From: Sporichthyaceae bacterium
GTDB taxonomy: Bacteria; Actinomycetota; Actinomycetes; Sporichthyales; Sporichthyaceae
Direction of reading: 5' to 3'
Assembly: GCA_036269075.1 (NCBI GenBank)
Contig: DATASX010000060.1
Span: 1-45,781, forward strand
DNA length: 45,781 bases
The stretch's first letter is position 1, and each line of letters opens with the position of its first letter. This document shows positions 8,587 through 20,500 of this stretch, piece by piece. The notes beneath the pieces were generated by a model that did no database searches, was not told the DNA's origin, and worked only from the letters and a program-made list of their open reading frames with translations. The position numbers and the translations under genes are program-made.

Positions 8587-9297
8587 ATGGCGGAACTCGC
8601 GGCCAACTTTGCACAAGTGCAGGCCCGCATCGCCGCGGCCGCCACGTCGTGCGGCCGCGATCCGGAAGAGATCACCCTGATCGCGGTCACCAAGACGTGG
8701 CCTGCCTCGGACGTCGCCCGGCTGTCCGAGCTGGGCATCGTCGACTTCGCCGAGAACCGCGAGGCCGAGACCGCGGCCAAGGTTGCCGAGTGCGCCGCGG
8801 CCGGGCTGTCCGGCCTGGTGTGGCACTTCGTCGGCCAGGTGCAGACGAACAAGGCCCGCTCGGTCGCCGAGCACGTCGACGTGGTGCAGTCGGTGGACCG
8901 GGAGCGTCTGGTCGACGCCCTGGTCGCGGCCTGCGAACGGGCCGGCCGCAGCATCGACGTGCTTGTCCAGGTCGACCTGGACCCGGCCGCGGCAGAAGCC
9001 GGGTTCCGTAGCCGCGGGGGTGCGCTGCCGGAGTCGGTACCGGGTTTGTGTGCCGCTGTCGCGGTCGCTCCGGGCCTGCGCCTGCGGGGGCTGATGGCCG
9101 TTGCTCCGTTGGGGGAGGACCCCGATCCGGCGTTCGCCCGGTTGGCCCGATGCGCGGCCTCGGTGCAGGTCGCACACCCCGCCGCGGACTGGATCTCGGC
9201 GGGGATGAGCGGCGATCTGGAGGCCGCGATCGCCCACGGGGCGACACATGTGCGTGTCGGCTCCGGGTTGCTCGGTACGAGGTCAATCAGCCGATAG
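8587..9297 (+). CDS. YggS-family PLP homeostasis protein
   Basis: 236-residue pyridoxal-phosphate-binding protein (YggS/PLPBP, fold type III alanine-racemase-like barrel without racemase activity). It helps control free PLP and amino-acid pools. The PLP lysine lies in [12 protein letters not shown] (about residue 37). Further conserved parts are [22 protein letters not shown] and, near the C-terminus, [27 protein letters not shown], where the phosphate-binding residues lie. The start is ATG 8587, 34 bases after pgeF, with no strong ribosome site. Its position between pgeF and sepF is the usual one in actinobacteria. Confidence 0.92.
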   Translation: MAELAANFAQVQARIAAAATSCGRDPEEITLIAVTKTWPASDVARLSELGIVDFAENREAETAAKVAECAAAGLSGLVWHFVGQVQTNKARSVAEHVDVVQSVDRERLVDALVAACERAGRSIDVLVQVDLDPAAAEAGFRSRGGALPESVPGLCAAVAVAPGLRLRGLMAVAPLGEDPDPAFARLARCAASVQVAHPAADWISAGMSGDLEAAIAHGATHVRVGSGLLGTRSISR

Positions 9298-9395
9298 CGT
9301 CGCACCACTGGCAACAGGCACGGCGGCAAGTGAGCAGCCGTACCACTGCGAACATGCCGCCGGTGTCGACCACGGGAACTGAGAGGGCAGCCAAC

Positions 9396-9872
9396 ATGGG
9401 CGCAATGCACAAGATGGGCGTCTACTTGGGCCTGGTCGAGGACGACCCCGATCGCTACGCCGACTACGACGAGCCGCACCACGCGCCGGCCCAGCGTGAG
9501 CACCGCAGCATGCAGGAGCCGGTGTCCCGGCACACTGCTGTCGCCGAGCGTCGCGTCGCCTCCTCGGTGCCCTCCCAGACCGCGACAATCGACTCGTACC
9601 GGATCACTACGTTGCACCCGCGCACGTACAACGAGGCGCGCGCGATCGGCGAGGAGTTCCGGATGGGCGTACCGGTGATCATGAATCTCACCGAGATGGA
9701 CGATGTGGACGCCAAGCGTCTGGTCGACTTCTCCGCGGGCCTGGTCTTCGGTTGTCACGGTTCCATCGAACGGGTGACGCAGAAAGTGTTCTTGCTCTCG
9801 CCGGCAAATGTCGATGTGACAGCCGAGGACAAGGCGCGGATCGCGCGTGGCGGATTCTTCAACCAGAGCTGA
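9396..9872 (+). CDS. sepF: SepF, Z-ring membrane anchor
   Basis: 158 residues. ATG 9396 lies eight bases after GAGAGGG. The N-terminus [16 protein letters not shown] is the short amphipathic membrane-binding helix. An acidic, His/Glu-rich linker follows. The SepF core (about residues 75-150) contains [32 protein letters not shown] and [27 protein letters not shown]. In actinobacteria lacking FtsA/ZipA, SepF is the essential tether between FtsZ's C-terminal tail and the membrane. The length is close to the usual size for the family. Confidence 0.95.
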   Translation: MGAMHKMGVYLGLVEDDPDRYADYDEPHHAPAQREHRSMQEPVSRHTAVAERRVASSVPSQTATIDSYRITTLHPRTYNEARAIGEEFRMGVPVIMNLTEMDDVDAKRLVDFSAGLVFGCHGSIERVTQKVFLLSPANVDVTAEDKARIARGGFFNQS

Positions 9873-9933
9873 GGGGGCGCGTTTGCGCTCGCCGCAGACG
9901 CCGGGCAGGATGTCGCAGGTGGTCGGGGGAGCA

Positions 9934-9961
9934 GTTGAGCAGCGCATTCGCGCTGCTCAGC
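9934..9961 (+). terminator. Hairpin between sepF and yggT
   Basis: Perfect 10-bp arms TGAGCAGCGC (9936-9945) and GCGCTGCTCA (9950-9959) with loop ATTC, extendable by a G-T and a G-C pair. There is no T-run. It lies 64 bases after the sepF stop and about 60 bases before yggT. It could be a U-less terminator/attenuator or a processing hairpin. Confidence 0.45.
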
Positions 9962-10022
9962 GGCATGTCCGGGGTCCGGCGAGCGCGGCCGGTGCCGCGT
10001 CGAGTAGTCGGAGAGCTGCGGC

Positions 10023-10307
10023 GTGAGTCCAGTCGGGGAGATCCTCTACTACCTGCTGACCATCTTCATGCTGTTGCTTGTGGCGCGGATGGTCATGGAC
10101 TACGTGTTCATGTTCGCGCGGTCCTATCAGCCCAAGGGGCCAGCGGTAGTGGCGCTCGAAGTGCTCTACTCGTCAACCGATCCGCCGTTGAAGTTCTTGC
10201 GGCGGTTCATCCCCCCGCTGCGACTCGGTGGAGTGAGCCTTGACCTGTCGTTCCTTGTGCTTTTTGTCATCGTCATTCTCGGCCGGGACGCCGCGCTACG
10301 CCTATGA
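10023..10307 (+). CDS. YggT-family small membrane protein
   Basis: 94 residues from GTG 10023 with GGAGAG upstream. There are two hydrophobic segments (EILYYLLTIFMLLLVARMVMD at about 6-26, and DLSFLVLFVIVILG near the C-terminus). The intervening YGGT-type segment PPLKFLRRFIPPLRLGGVSLDLS is the signature of the YggT/YlmG family, which is routinely encoded between sepF and divIVA. Members influence division or osmotic behaviour, but the biochemical role is unsettled. The length is typical for the single-unit actinobacterial form. Confidence 0.88.
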   Translation: MSPVGEILYYLLTIFMLLLVARMVMDYVFMFARSYQPKGPAVVALEVLYSSTDPPLKFLRRFIPPLRLGGVSLDLSFLVLFVIVILGRDAALRL

Positions 10308-10355
10308 CCCTGTACGGTCTATTCCGAACGTCGACGATCACTCTGAGGTGACCAG

Positions 10356-11135
10356 ATGCCGCTGACCCCCGAGGACGTGCGGAACAAGCAGTTCACGACC
10401 GTCCGTCTGCGCGAGGGCTACGACGAGGACGAGGTTGACGCCTTCCTCGACGAGGTCGAGACCGAGCTGCGCCGACTCATCCGTGAGAACGACGAACTGC
10501 GCGCCAAGCTCGCTGCTGCAACCAAGGCTGCCGCCGCGGCTCCGGCTTCCACGACTGCACCTGTGCCCGTGGTGGAGGAGAAGAAGGCCGAGTCGGTCGC
10601 GGAGGAGAAGAAGGCCGAGCCCGAGGCCGAGCCGGCCAAGGCGGTTGCCGAGCCGCCCGCCCCGGCCCCCGCTCCCGCCGAGGCGACCATCAGCAGTGGC
10701 GCAGACAGCGCCGCCCGTGTCCTGGCGCTGGCCCAGCAGACCGCCGACCAGGCGATCGCCGAGGCCCGCAGCGAGGCCAACAAGATCGTCGGAGACGCCC
10801 GCTCCAAGGCCGAGTCGATCGAGCGCGAGGCCCGTAACAAGGCCGAGGCGCTGGAGCGCGACGCCCAGGACAAGCACCGTTCGATCATCGGTGTGCTCGA
10901 GACCCAGCGGAACGCCCTCGAGGCCCAGCTCGACCAGCTGCGCCAGTTCGAGCGCGAGTACCGCAGCCGGCTCAAGTCCTTCCTCGAGGGCCAGCTGCGT
11001 CAGCTCGACTCGTCCCAGGAGAGCGAGAACCTCTCCAACGGGCCGCGGGCCGCGGCAGGCACCGGGAGCCGCGCTGCCGCCGGCGCCCCGCGCCAGCCGA
11101 TGCGCGGGTTCCTGATCGACGAGGACGAGAGCTAA
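10356..11135 (+). CDS. divIVA: DivIVA/Wag31, polar growth coiled-coil protein
   Basis: 259 residues; GAGGTG lies five bases upstream of the ATG. The membrane-binding N-terminal domain reads LTPEDVRNKQFTTVRLREGY and continues into a coiled coil (DEDEVDAFLDEVETELRRL, about 25-55). A Pro/Ala/Glu-rich linker with a repeated VEEKKAE/AEEKKAE motif (about 70-110) follows. A second long coiled coil (about 125-215) is rich in Ala/Glu/Arg. The C-terminus ends GFLIDEDES. In actinobacteria the protein marks cell poles and directs tip growth. It closes the rightward division cluster and is followed by a strong hairpin. Confidence 0.96.
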   Translation: MPLTPEDVRNKQFTTVRLREGYDEDEVDAFLDEVETELRRLIRENDELRAKLAAATKAAAAAPASTTAPVPVVEEKKAESVAEEKKAEPEAEPAKAVAEPPAPAPAPAEATISSGADSAARVLALAQQTADQAIAEARSEANKIVGDARSKAESIEREARNKAEALERDAQDKHRSIIGVLETQRNALEAQLDQLRQFEREYRSRLKSFLEGQLRQLDSSQESENLSNGPRAAAGTGSRAAAGAPRQPMRGFLIDEDES

Positions 11136-11155
11136 GCGCACAGGCAAGACCCGCA

Positions 11156-11188
11156 AAGGGCCCCGGTGGCGTAGCCACCGGGGCCCTT
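11156..11188 (+). terminator. Strong hairpin terminator between convergent divIVA and ileS
   Basis: Perfect 15-bp stem: AAGGGCCCCGGTGGC (11156-11170), loop GTA, GCCACCGGGGCCCTT (11174-11188). No U-tract follows, as is common for actinobacterial hairpins. It lies 20 bases beyond the divIVA stop and 118 bases beyond the ileS stop on the other strand, so it can serve both convergent units. Confidence 0.85.
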
Positions 11189-11234
11189 GCACGTCCCCAA
11201 AACGCCTGTGCAGCTCGCTCATCGATGATCGGGA

Positions 11235-11275
11235 AGCGCACTCTCATACGCGGGCAGCGCACTCTCATACGCGGG
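11235..11275 (+). repeat. 21-bp tandem duplication, two copies
   Basis: AGCGCACTCTCATACGCGGG occurs at 11235-11254 and again at 11256-11275 without mismatch. It lies in the divIVA-ileS convergent intergenic gap, 31 bases beyond the ileS stop. No function is evident. Confidence 0.85.
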
Positions 11276-11305
11276 GCGTCAGGGGGCGCCCGGCAGCGGC
11301 CGGGG

Positions 11306-14458
<3,153 letters not shown>

Positions 14459-14527
14459 AGGCGATGACCTCCGAGGAGCGAAATTGCCGCGCGCCCGTCG
14501 GCGCCGCTGCCCTGACCGCGACACAGA

Positions 14528-14548
14528 GTGACCGCGCGGCGCGGTCAC
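14528..14548 (-). promoter_or_regulatory. Palindrome in the ileS leader
   Basis: Arms GTGACCGCGC (14528-14537) and GCGCGGTCAC (14539-14548) around a single G are perfect 10-bp inverted repeats, and another GGTCAC follows at 14549-14554. It lies 70 bases upstream of the ileS start. A TAGGGT -10-like box on the minus strand (14569-14564) would place it at the very beginning of the transcript. It may be an operator or a 5' hairpin. The canonical T-box sequence of actinobacterial ileS leaders is not visible. Confidence 0.45.
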
Positions 14549-14628
14549 GGTCACGCGCGCTCGACCCTAGCGCAGGGAGGCGCCCGCCGCTCGGCCGTCC
14601 GAGCCGGCGGACGACACCGGGAAAAATG

Positions 14629-14673
14629 AGGTGACCAGAGTTGTAGATCACGGTTTCCCGGGTCACCTATAGT
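14629..14673 (+). promoter_or_regulatory. Promoter-like region of the DksA-type gene
   Basis: TATAGT at 14668-14673 is a good -10 box about 55 bases before the ATG. A TAGATC/TTGTAG segment lies 18-21 bases upstream as a poor -35. An inverted pair AGGTGACC ... GGTCACCT brackets this region and partly overlaps the -10, so it may be an operator. The GGTCAC half-sites are also seen in the ileS leader palindrome on the other side of this divergent gap. Confidence 0.4.
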
Positions 14674-14728
14674 GCCCGCACGTCGGCACCCGGAAGCACG
14701 GTAGCGCCCCAGAAGGGCAGGTCACGGC

Positions 14729-15895
14729 ATGGTCAGCAGCGGCGAACGGGCTACCACCCGAAGCGCGGCAGCCAAGGCAGGCCGTCCTGCCCCAGCGCGC
14801 GCCACCCGGGCGAGTGAGTCCACGCCGGCCAAATCGGCGGCTCCCGCGCGCAAGACCGCGACCGGTAAGTCGGCTGCAGCGAAGCCTGCCGCCAAGGCCG
14901 CCGTCCGACCAGCGGCCGCCCGGACCGCCCCGAGCAAGGCCATCGCCAAGAAGGCGGCGCCCACCAAGCCGGCACCGGTGAAGGCTGCGCCGGCGAAGGC
15001 GGTGGCGAAGAAGGCGGCTCCGGCGAAGGCTGCTCCGGCGAAGGCGGCGCCGGCGAAGGCCGTCGCGAAGAAGCCGGCCCCCGTCAAGGCTGCCCCGGCG
15101 CGGGCCGTGGCGAAGAAGGCTGCTCCGGTGAAGGCTGCCCCCGCGAAGAAGGCGGCGCCGGTGAAGGCTGCCCCCGCGAAGAAGGCGGCACCGGCGAAGG
15201 CTGCTCCGGCGAAGGCCGCGCCCGCGAAGGCGATCGCCAAGAAGGCTGCGCCGACCAAGGCTGCGCCGATCAAGGCTGCGGCCAAGCCTGCCGCCAAGGC
15301 GGCGCCCGCGAAGTCGACCACCCGCGCGGCTGCCCCCACCAAGGCGGCTCCGGTCAGGACCGCCCCGACCAGGCCCGCAGCAACCAAGGCCGCCTCGGCC
15401 AAGACCCCGGTTCAGGCGGTCGCGGCGAAGCAGTCGGGCGCGGCTGCGGCCGCGCCGCCGAGCACGCCAGTCCCGACGGCCACGCGCGCGCCCGCCGCGG
15501 CGCCCCCGGAACCCGTCAAGGTCCCGCTGGCAAAGTGGTCGCGGGGCGAGATCCAGGCGGTGCGCGAGGAGCTGCTGGCCGACGTCGAGCGGCTGCAGAC
15601 CGAGATAGACCTGGCCCGGCACGAGCGTGAGTCACTGCTCGTCGACTACGGCGACGGCGCCGGTGAGGACCAGGCCGACGCAGGTAGCAAGACCTTCGAG
15701 CGCGAGCACGAGATGTCCCTGGCGAACAACGCCATGGACATGCTCCAGCAGGACGAGCGGGCCCTGGCCCGGCTGGCCGACGGCACGTACGGCGCCTGCG
15801 AGTCCTGCGGAGCGCCGATCGGCAAGGAGCGGCTCCAGGCATTCCCGCGGGCAACCCTGTGCATGGCGTGCAAGCAACGCGAGGAGCGGCGCTGA
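14729..15895 (+). CDS. DksA/TraR zinc-finger protein with histone-H1-like N-terminal tail
   Basis: 388 residues; ATG 14729 after AGAAGGGCAGG. Residues about 1-260 are a low-complexity basic tail built of AAPAK, KKAAP and KAAP repeats, like the C-terminal tail of histone H1 or actinobacterial HupB, and should bind DNA electrostatically. Residues about 270-388 are a DksA/TraR domain: a helical hairpin ([24 protein letters not shown]) and a C4 zinc finger CESC...CMAC near the C-terminus. DksA proteins bind the RNA polymerase secondary channel. Whether this form does so or acts as a DNA-bound factor is not known. I recall a comparable Lys/Ala-rich DksA-like protein near ileS/lspA in Streptomyces. 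It is divergent from ileS and 87 bases before lspA. Confidence 0.88.
   Translation: MVSSGERATTRSAAAKAGRPAPARATRASESTPAKSAAPARKTATGKSAAAKPAAKAAVRPAAARTAPSKAIAKKAAPTKPAPVKAAPAKAVAKKAAPAKAAPAKAAPAKAVAKKPAPVKAAPARAVAKKAAPVKAAPAKKAAPVKAAPAKKAAPAKAAPAKAAPAKAIAKKAAPTKAAPIKAAAKPAAKAAPAKSTTRAAAPTKAAPVRTAPTRPAATKAASAKTPVQAVAAKQSGAAAAAPPSTPVPTATRAPAAAPPEPVKVPLAKWSRGEIQAVREELLADVERLQTEIDLARHERESLLVDYGDGAGEDQADAGSKTFEREHEMSLANNAMDMLQQDERALARLADGTYGACESCGAPIGKERLQAFPRATLCMACKQREERR
14950..15310 (+). repeat. Lys-Ala-Pro codon repeats in the DksA-type gene
   Basis: Short in-phase units of the kind GCTCCGGCGAAGGCT and GCGAAGAAGGCG recur about 20 times and encode (K/A)AAPAK and AKKAAP. The spacing is irregular and the units vary at third positions. 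The array is long-standing and maintained in frame, yet prone to length change. Confidence 0.8.
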
Positions 15896-15982
15896 ATCCC
15901 GGCGATCTCCAATGTGAGAGCCGGCCAACATTTGTGACGTACCGGATATTTGCCACCCGTCGCCGCGTGAGACTCTGACCCC

Positions 15983-16555
15983 ATGACGGACGCCGCGCTG
16001 AGCCGGGAAACCGCGCCGCGCCCCGCCGATTCGCCGCGGTTGAGCCTGGTGGCGCCGCTGGCTGCTGCACGCATGCCGCGGATCGTGGTCCTGCTCTGGG
16101 TCGCGTTGCTCGCCTACCTGTGCGACGTGGTCACCAAGTTCTTGGTGGTGGCCTCGCTCAGCGAGGACAGCCCGCTTCCCATCCGTCACACCGGCCTCAG
16201 CCTGCGCTTGATTCGCAACCCCGGCGCTGCCTTCGGCCTCGACCTCGGCTCCACGGTGCTGTTCACGCTGGTGACAGCCGCGGTGATCGGCGCCGTGCTG
16301 CGGGTCGCCCGCCGGCTCGGCAGCCTGCCCTGGGCGGTCGCGCTCGGGCTGCTGCTCGGCGGCTCGCTGGGCAACCTGACCGACCGACTGTCCCGCTCGC
16401 CCGGTCCGCTGCGCGGCCGGGTCGTCGACTGGATCGACCTCCCGGGGTGGCCGATCTTCAACCTGGCCGACGCCTCCATCTGCCTGGCCGGGATCCTCAT
16501 TGTCGTGCTGGCCCTGCGCAACGTGCCGATCTCCGGTCGTCGCCGGCGACGCTGA
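15983..16555 (+). CDS. lspA: LspA, lipoprotein signal peptidase II
   Basis: 190-residue aspartic protease of the inner membrane that cleaves signal peptides from diacylated prolipoproteins. Four hydrophobic segments are visible ([62 protein letters not shown]). The catalytic aspartates lie in [11 protein letters not shown] and [17 protein letters not shown] is the conserved substrate-side loop. A roughly 30-residue cytoplasmic extension precedes the first helix. The start ATG 15983 has no clear Shine-Dalgarno sequence. The pair lspA-rluD is common in bacteria. Confidence 0.95.
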   Translation: MTDAALSRETAPRPADSPRLSLVAPLAAARMPRIVVLLWVALLAYLCDVVTKFLVVASLSEDSPLPIRHTGLSLRLIRNPGAAFGLDLGSTVLFTLVTAAVIGAVLRVARRLGSLPWAVALGLLLGGSLGNLTDRLSRSPGPLRGRVVDWIDLPGWPIFNLADASICLAGILIVVLALRNVPISGRRRRR

Positions 16556-16589
16556 CCTCGCGGACGTGGGCGAGGGGGAGAACCGGGCC

Positions 16590-17510
16590 ATGCCGGTGCC
16601 GGACGGTCTTGCCGGCGTTCGGGTCGACGTCGCCCTGGCGCGCCTGTTCGGGTTGAGCCGATCCGTGGCCGCCGATCTCGCCGCCTCCGGCCAGGTGCAG
16701 TTGGACGGGGTCGAACTGGCCAAGTCCGACCGGCTGCGGGCCGGGGCCTGGCTGGAGGTGACCCTGCCCGCGCCGCGCCGCGAGGTCGTCGACGTGGTCG
16801 CCGAGCGCGTCGAGGGGATGGTGATCGTCCACGACGACGAGCACCTGGTCGTGGTCGACAAGCCGGTCGGCGTGGCCGCGCACCCCAGCCCGGGTTGGAC
16901 GGGCCCGACGGTGATCGGGGGGCTGGCCGCGGCCGGTTACCGGGTTTCCACCAGCGGCGCCGCCGAACGGCAGGGCGTCGTGCACCGACTGGACGTCGGG
17001 ACCAGCGGGCTGATGGTCGTCGCGAAGTCCGAACGCGCCTACACACTGCTGAAGCGGGCGTTCAAGGAACGCACGGTCGAGAAGGTCTACCACGCCCTGG
17101 TCCAGGGCTATCCCGACCCGAGCCGGGGCACCGTGGACGCCCCGATCGGCCGCCACCCCAAGCAAGACTGGCGGTGGGCGGTGATCTCGGAGGAGGCGGG
17201 CGGCAAGCCCAGCGTCACCCACTACGAGACGCTCGAGGCCTTCCGGCACGCCAGCCTGCTGCGCATCAAGCTGGAGACCGGCCGGACGCACCAGATCCGG
17301 GTGCACATGGCCGCGCTGCGCCACCCGTGCGTAGGCGACACGACCTACGGTGCCGACCCGACGCTGTCCGCGCGGCTGGGACTGGAACGGCAGTGGCTGC
17401 ACGCTGCGCACCTGGGCTTCGAGCACCCCGACACAGGGGAGTGGATGAGCTTCGATAGCACCTACCCGGCCGACCTGGCGCACGCGTTGGAGATCGTCGC
17501 GCAAGGTTGA
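16590..17510 (+). CDS. rluD: RluD/RluC-type 23S rRNA pseudouridine synthase
   Basis: 306 residues from ATG 16590, nine bases after GAGGGGGAG. The N-terminal S4 RNA-binding domain ([29 protein letters not shown]) precedes the RsuA/RluA catalytic domain. The active-site motif is [16 protein letters not shown], with its catalytic Asp. [19 protein letters not shown] and [12 protein letters not shown] are further signatures. It likely modifies uridines of 23S rRNA helix 69 or a related site; substrate choice within the family cannot be read from sequence. It follows lspA closely. Confidence 0.92.
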   Translation: MPVPDGLAGVRVDVALARLFGLSRSVAADLAASGQVQLDGVELAKSDRLRAGAWLEVTLPAPRREVVDVVAERVEGMVIVHDDEHLVVVDKPVGVAAHPSPGWTGPTVIGGLAAAGYRVSTSGAAERQGVVHRLDVGTSGLMVVAKSERAYTLLKRAFKERTVEKVYHALVQGYPDPSRGTVDAPIGRHPKQDWRWAVISEEAGGKPSVTHYETLEAFRHASLLRIKLETGRTHQIRVHMAALRHPCVGDTTYGADPTLSARLGLERQWLHAAHLGFEHPDTGEWMSFDSTYPADLAHALEIVAQG

Positions 17511-17550
17511 GCGACGCGCCGGCGAAACGGCATTTGTCGGGGGCGCCGAC

Positions 17551-17593
17551 TAATGTGCGCGACATGAACCAACTCCCGGTCCGCCGCCCGTGA
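17551..17593 (+). promoter_or_regulatory. dnaE promoter box and 9-residue leader ORF
   Basis: TAATGT (17551-17556) fits a -10 hexamer. ATG 17564 lies seven bases downstream and opens a tiny reading frame (MNQLPVRRP) whose TGA (17591-17593) overlaps the dnaE GTG (17590-17592) as GTGA. The message may therefore be leaderless, with dnaE translated by coupling to the mini-ORF; dnaE itself has no Shine-Dalgarno sequence. No good -35 is seen. Confidence 0.4.
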
Positions 17594-20500
17594 GTACCCC
17601 GTCCGGGAACGGTCGCAACGACTCGTTCGTGCACCTGCACGTGCACACCGAGTACTCGATGCTCGACGGCGCGGCCCGGCTCGACGACTTGTTCGCCGGG
17701 TGCGAGCGCATGGGGATGCCCGCGCTGGCCATGACCGACCACGGCAACGTGTTCGGCGCGTACGACTTCGTGAAGAAGGCCGACGCGGCGGGGATCAAAC
17801 CGATCGTCGGCATGGAGGCCTACCTGACCCCGGGCACGGACCGGCGCGATCGCACCCGCGTGCGCTGGGCCGACGGTGGCGAGGACGACGTCTCCGGGTC
17901 GGGTTCCTACACGCACATGACTTTGCTGGCGACCAACACCGAGAGCATGCACAACCTGTTCCGGTTGTCCTCGCGGGCCAGCCTGGAGGGGTTCTTCTAC
18001 AAGCCCCGGGCCGACCGGGAACTGCTGGAGAAGTACGGCCGCGGCCTGATCGCGACCACCGGATGCCCGTCCGGTGAGATCCAGACCTGGCTGCGCATCG
18101 GCAACTACGAGAAGGCACGGCAGAGCGCCGGGGAGTTCCGCGACATCTTCGGCGTGGAGAACTTCTTCTGCGAGCTGATGGACCACGGCATCGGCATCGA
18201 GAAGCGGGCCCACGACGGCCTCATGCGGCTGGCCAAGGACCTGAACCTGCCGTTGGTGGCGACGAACGACCTGCACTACGCCGCCGCGGAGGACGCTGCC
18301 GCGCACGAGGTGCTGCTGTGCGTGCAGTCCGGCAAGACGCTGGCCGACCCGAACCGCTTCAAGTTCGACGCGCAGGACTTCTACCTCAAGAGCCCGGCCG
18401 AGATGCGGGCATTGTGGCAGGACCAGTACGGCCTGCGCGAGGCGTGCGACAACACCCTGCTGATCGCCGAACGCTGTCAGATGTCCTTCGCCGCAAGGAA
18501 TCTGATGCCCCGTTTCCCCGTGCCCGCCGGGGAGACCGAGGAGTCCTGGCTGCGCAAGGAGGTCGAGCGCGGGCTGGCGGCCCGCTTCGACGGCCAGGTT
18601 CCCCAGACCCACGTCGATCAGGCGGCCTACGAGGTCGACATGATCATCAAGATGGGGTTCCCGGGGTACTTCCTGGTCACCGCGGATCTCGTGCAGTACG
18701 CCAAGGACAACGGGATTCGGGTCGGGCCGGGCCGTGGTTCGGCGGCCGGTGCACTGATCGCGTACGCCATGGGCATCACCGAGTTGGACCCGCTGGCGCA
18801 CGGCCTGATCTTCGAGCGATTCCTCAACCCGGAACGCATCTCGATGCCCGACATCGACCTGGACTTCGACGAGCGTCGACGGGCCGACATGATCCGTTAC
18901 GCCACCGCGACCTATGGCGAGGAATACGTCGCGCAGATCATCACCTACGGCACGATCAAGGCCAAGGCCGCGATCAAGGACGCCTCCCGGGTGCTCGGAT
19001 ACCCGTTCGCGATGGGTGATCGCATCACCAAGACGATGCCGCCGGCCGTGATGGGCAAGGACATCCCGCTGTCCGGGATCTTCGACCCGGACCACAAGCG
19101 GTACGGCGAGGCCGGCGAGTTCCGTTCGCTCTACGAGTCGGATCCCGACGTCCGCAAGGTGGTCGACACCGCCAAGGGCCTGGAAGGGCTCAAGCGGCAG
19201 TGGGGGGTCCACGCGGCCGGGGTGATCCTGTCCGCCGAGCCGCTGCTCGACGTCATCCCCATCCAGCGCCGTGAGCAGGACGGCGCGATCATCACCCAGT
19301 TCGACATGGGCGCCTGCGAGTCCCTCGGCCTGCTGAAGATGGACTTCCTGGGCCTGCGCAACCTCACCGTGCTCGACGACTGCCTCTTCAACATCGCGCT
19401 CAACGGCGGCGAGCGGTTGGTTCTGGAGAAGCTCGAACTCACCGACCGCAAGGCCTACGAACTGCTGGCCCGCGGCGACACCCTCGGGGTGTTCCAGCTC
19501 GACGGCGGCCCCATGCGCTCGCTGCTGCGCTCGATGGTTCCCGACAGTTTCGAGGACATCTCCGCGGTGCTGGCGCTGTACCGGCCGGGGCCGATGGGCG
19601 CCAACGCCCACAACGACTACGCGGACCGCAAGAACGGCCGCAAGCCGGTGGTGCCGATCCACCCGGAGCTTGCCGAGCCGTTGGCCGAGATCCTCGGCGA
19701 CACCTACGGTCTGATCGTCTACCAGGAACAGGTCATGGCGATCGCCCAGAAGCTCGCCGGGTACTCCCTCGGCGCGGCCGACCTGCTCCGCCGGGCGATG
19801 GGCAAGAAGAAGAAGGAGATCCTCGACAAGGAGTACATCCCCTTCTCCGGGGGCATGCGCGCCAACGGGTACTCCGAGGCGGCGATCAAGACCCTGTGGG
19901 ACATCCTCGTCCCGTTCTCCGACTACGCCTTCAACAAGGCGCACACAGCCGGCTACGGCCTGGTCTCCTACTGGACCGCCTACCTGAAGGCGAACTACCC
20001 GGCCGAGTACATGGCCGGCCTGCTCACCAGCGTGCGCGACGACAAGGACAAGTCTGCGCTGTACCTGAACGAGTGCCGTCGGATGGGCATCAAGGTCCTC
20101 CCGCCGGACGTGAACTCCTCCGACGCCAACTTCACCCCGCGCGGCACGGACATCCTGTTCGGCCTCTCGGCGATCCGGAACGTCGGCGCGAACGTGGTCG
20201 CCGGGATCGTGGAGGCCCGCACCAAGGAGGGCCGGTTCACCGACTTCCAGGACTTCCTGCGCAAGGTGCCGGCCGGGGTGTGCAACAAGAAGACGATCGA
20301 GTCGCTGGTCAAGGGCGGGGCGTTCGACTCGCTCAACCACTCGCGTCGCGGCCTGATGCTGGTCCACGAGCGCGCGATCGACGCGATCATCGACGTGAAG
20401 CGCAACGAGGCAATCGGGCAGGATTCGTTGTTCGGCGCCTTCGACGACAGTTCGAACGCCGACACAGTTGACACGACGTTCGACGTCTCCATCCCCGAGG

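Noticed and set aside
14459-14700. T-box riboswitch upstream of ileS
   Set aside because: I read the minus strand for the conserved T-box bulge (TGG-ACCGCG type) and the stem I/AG-bulge signals and did not find them. A covariance search would be decisive.
14729-15430. Lys/Ala-rich repeats read as a CRISPR-like or non-coding satellite
   Set aside because: Units are in phase with the codons, vary at third positions and lie in one continuous frame ending in a good zinc finger.
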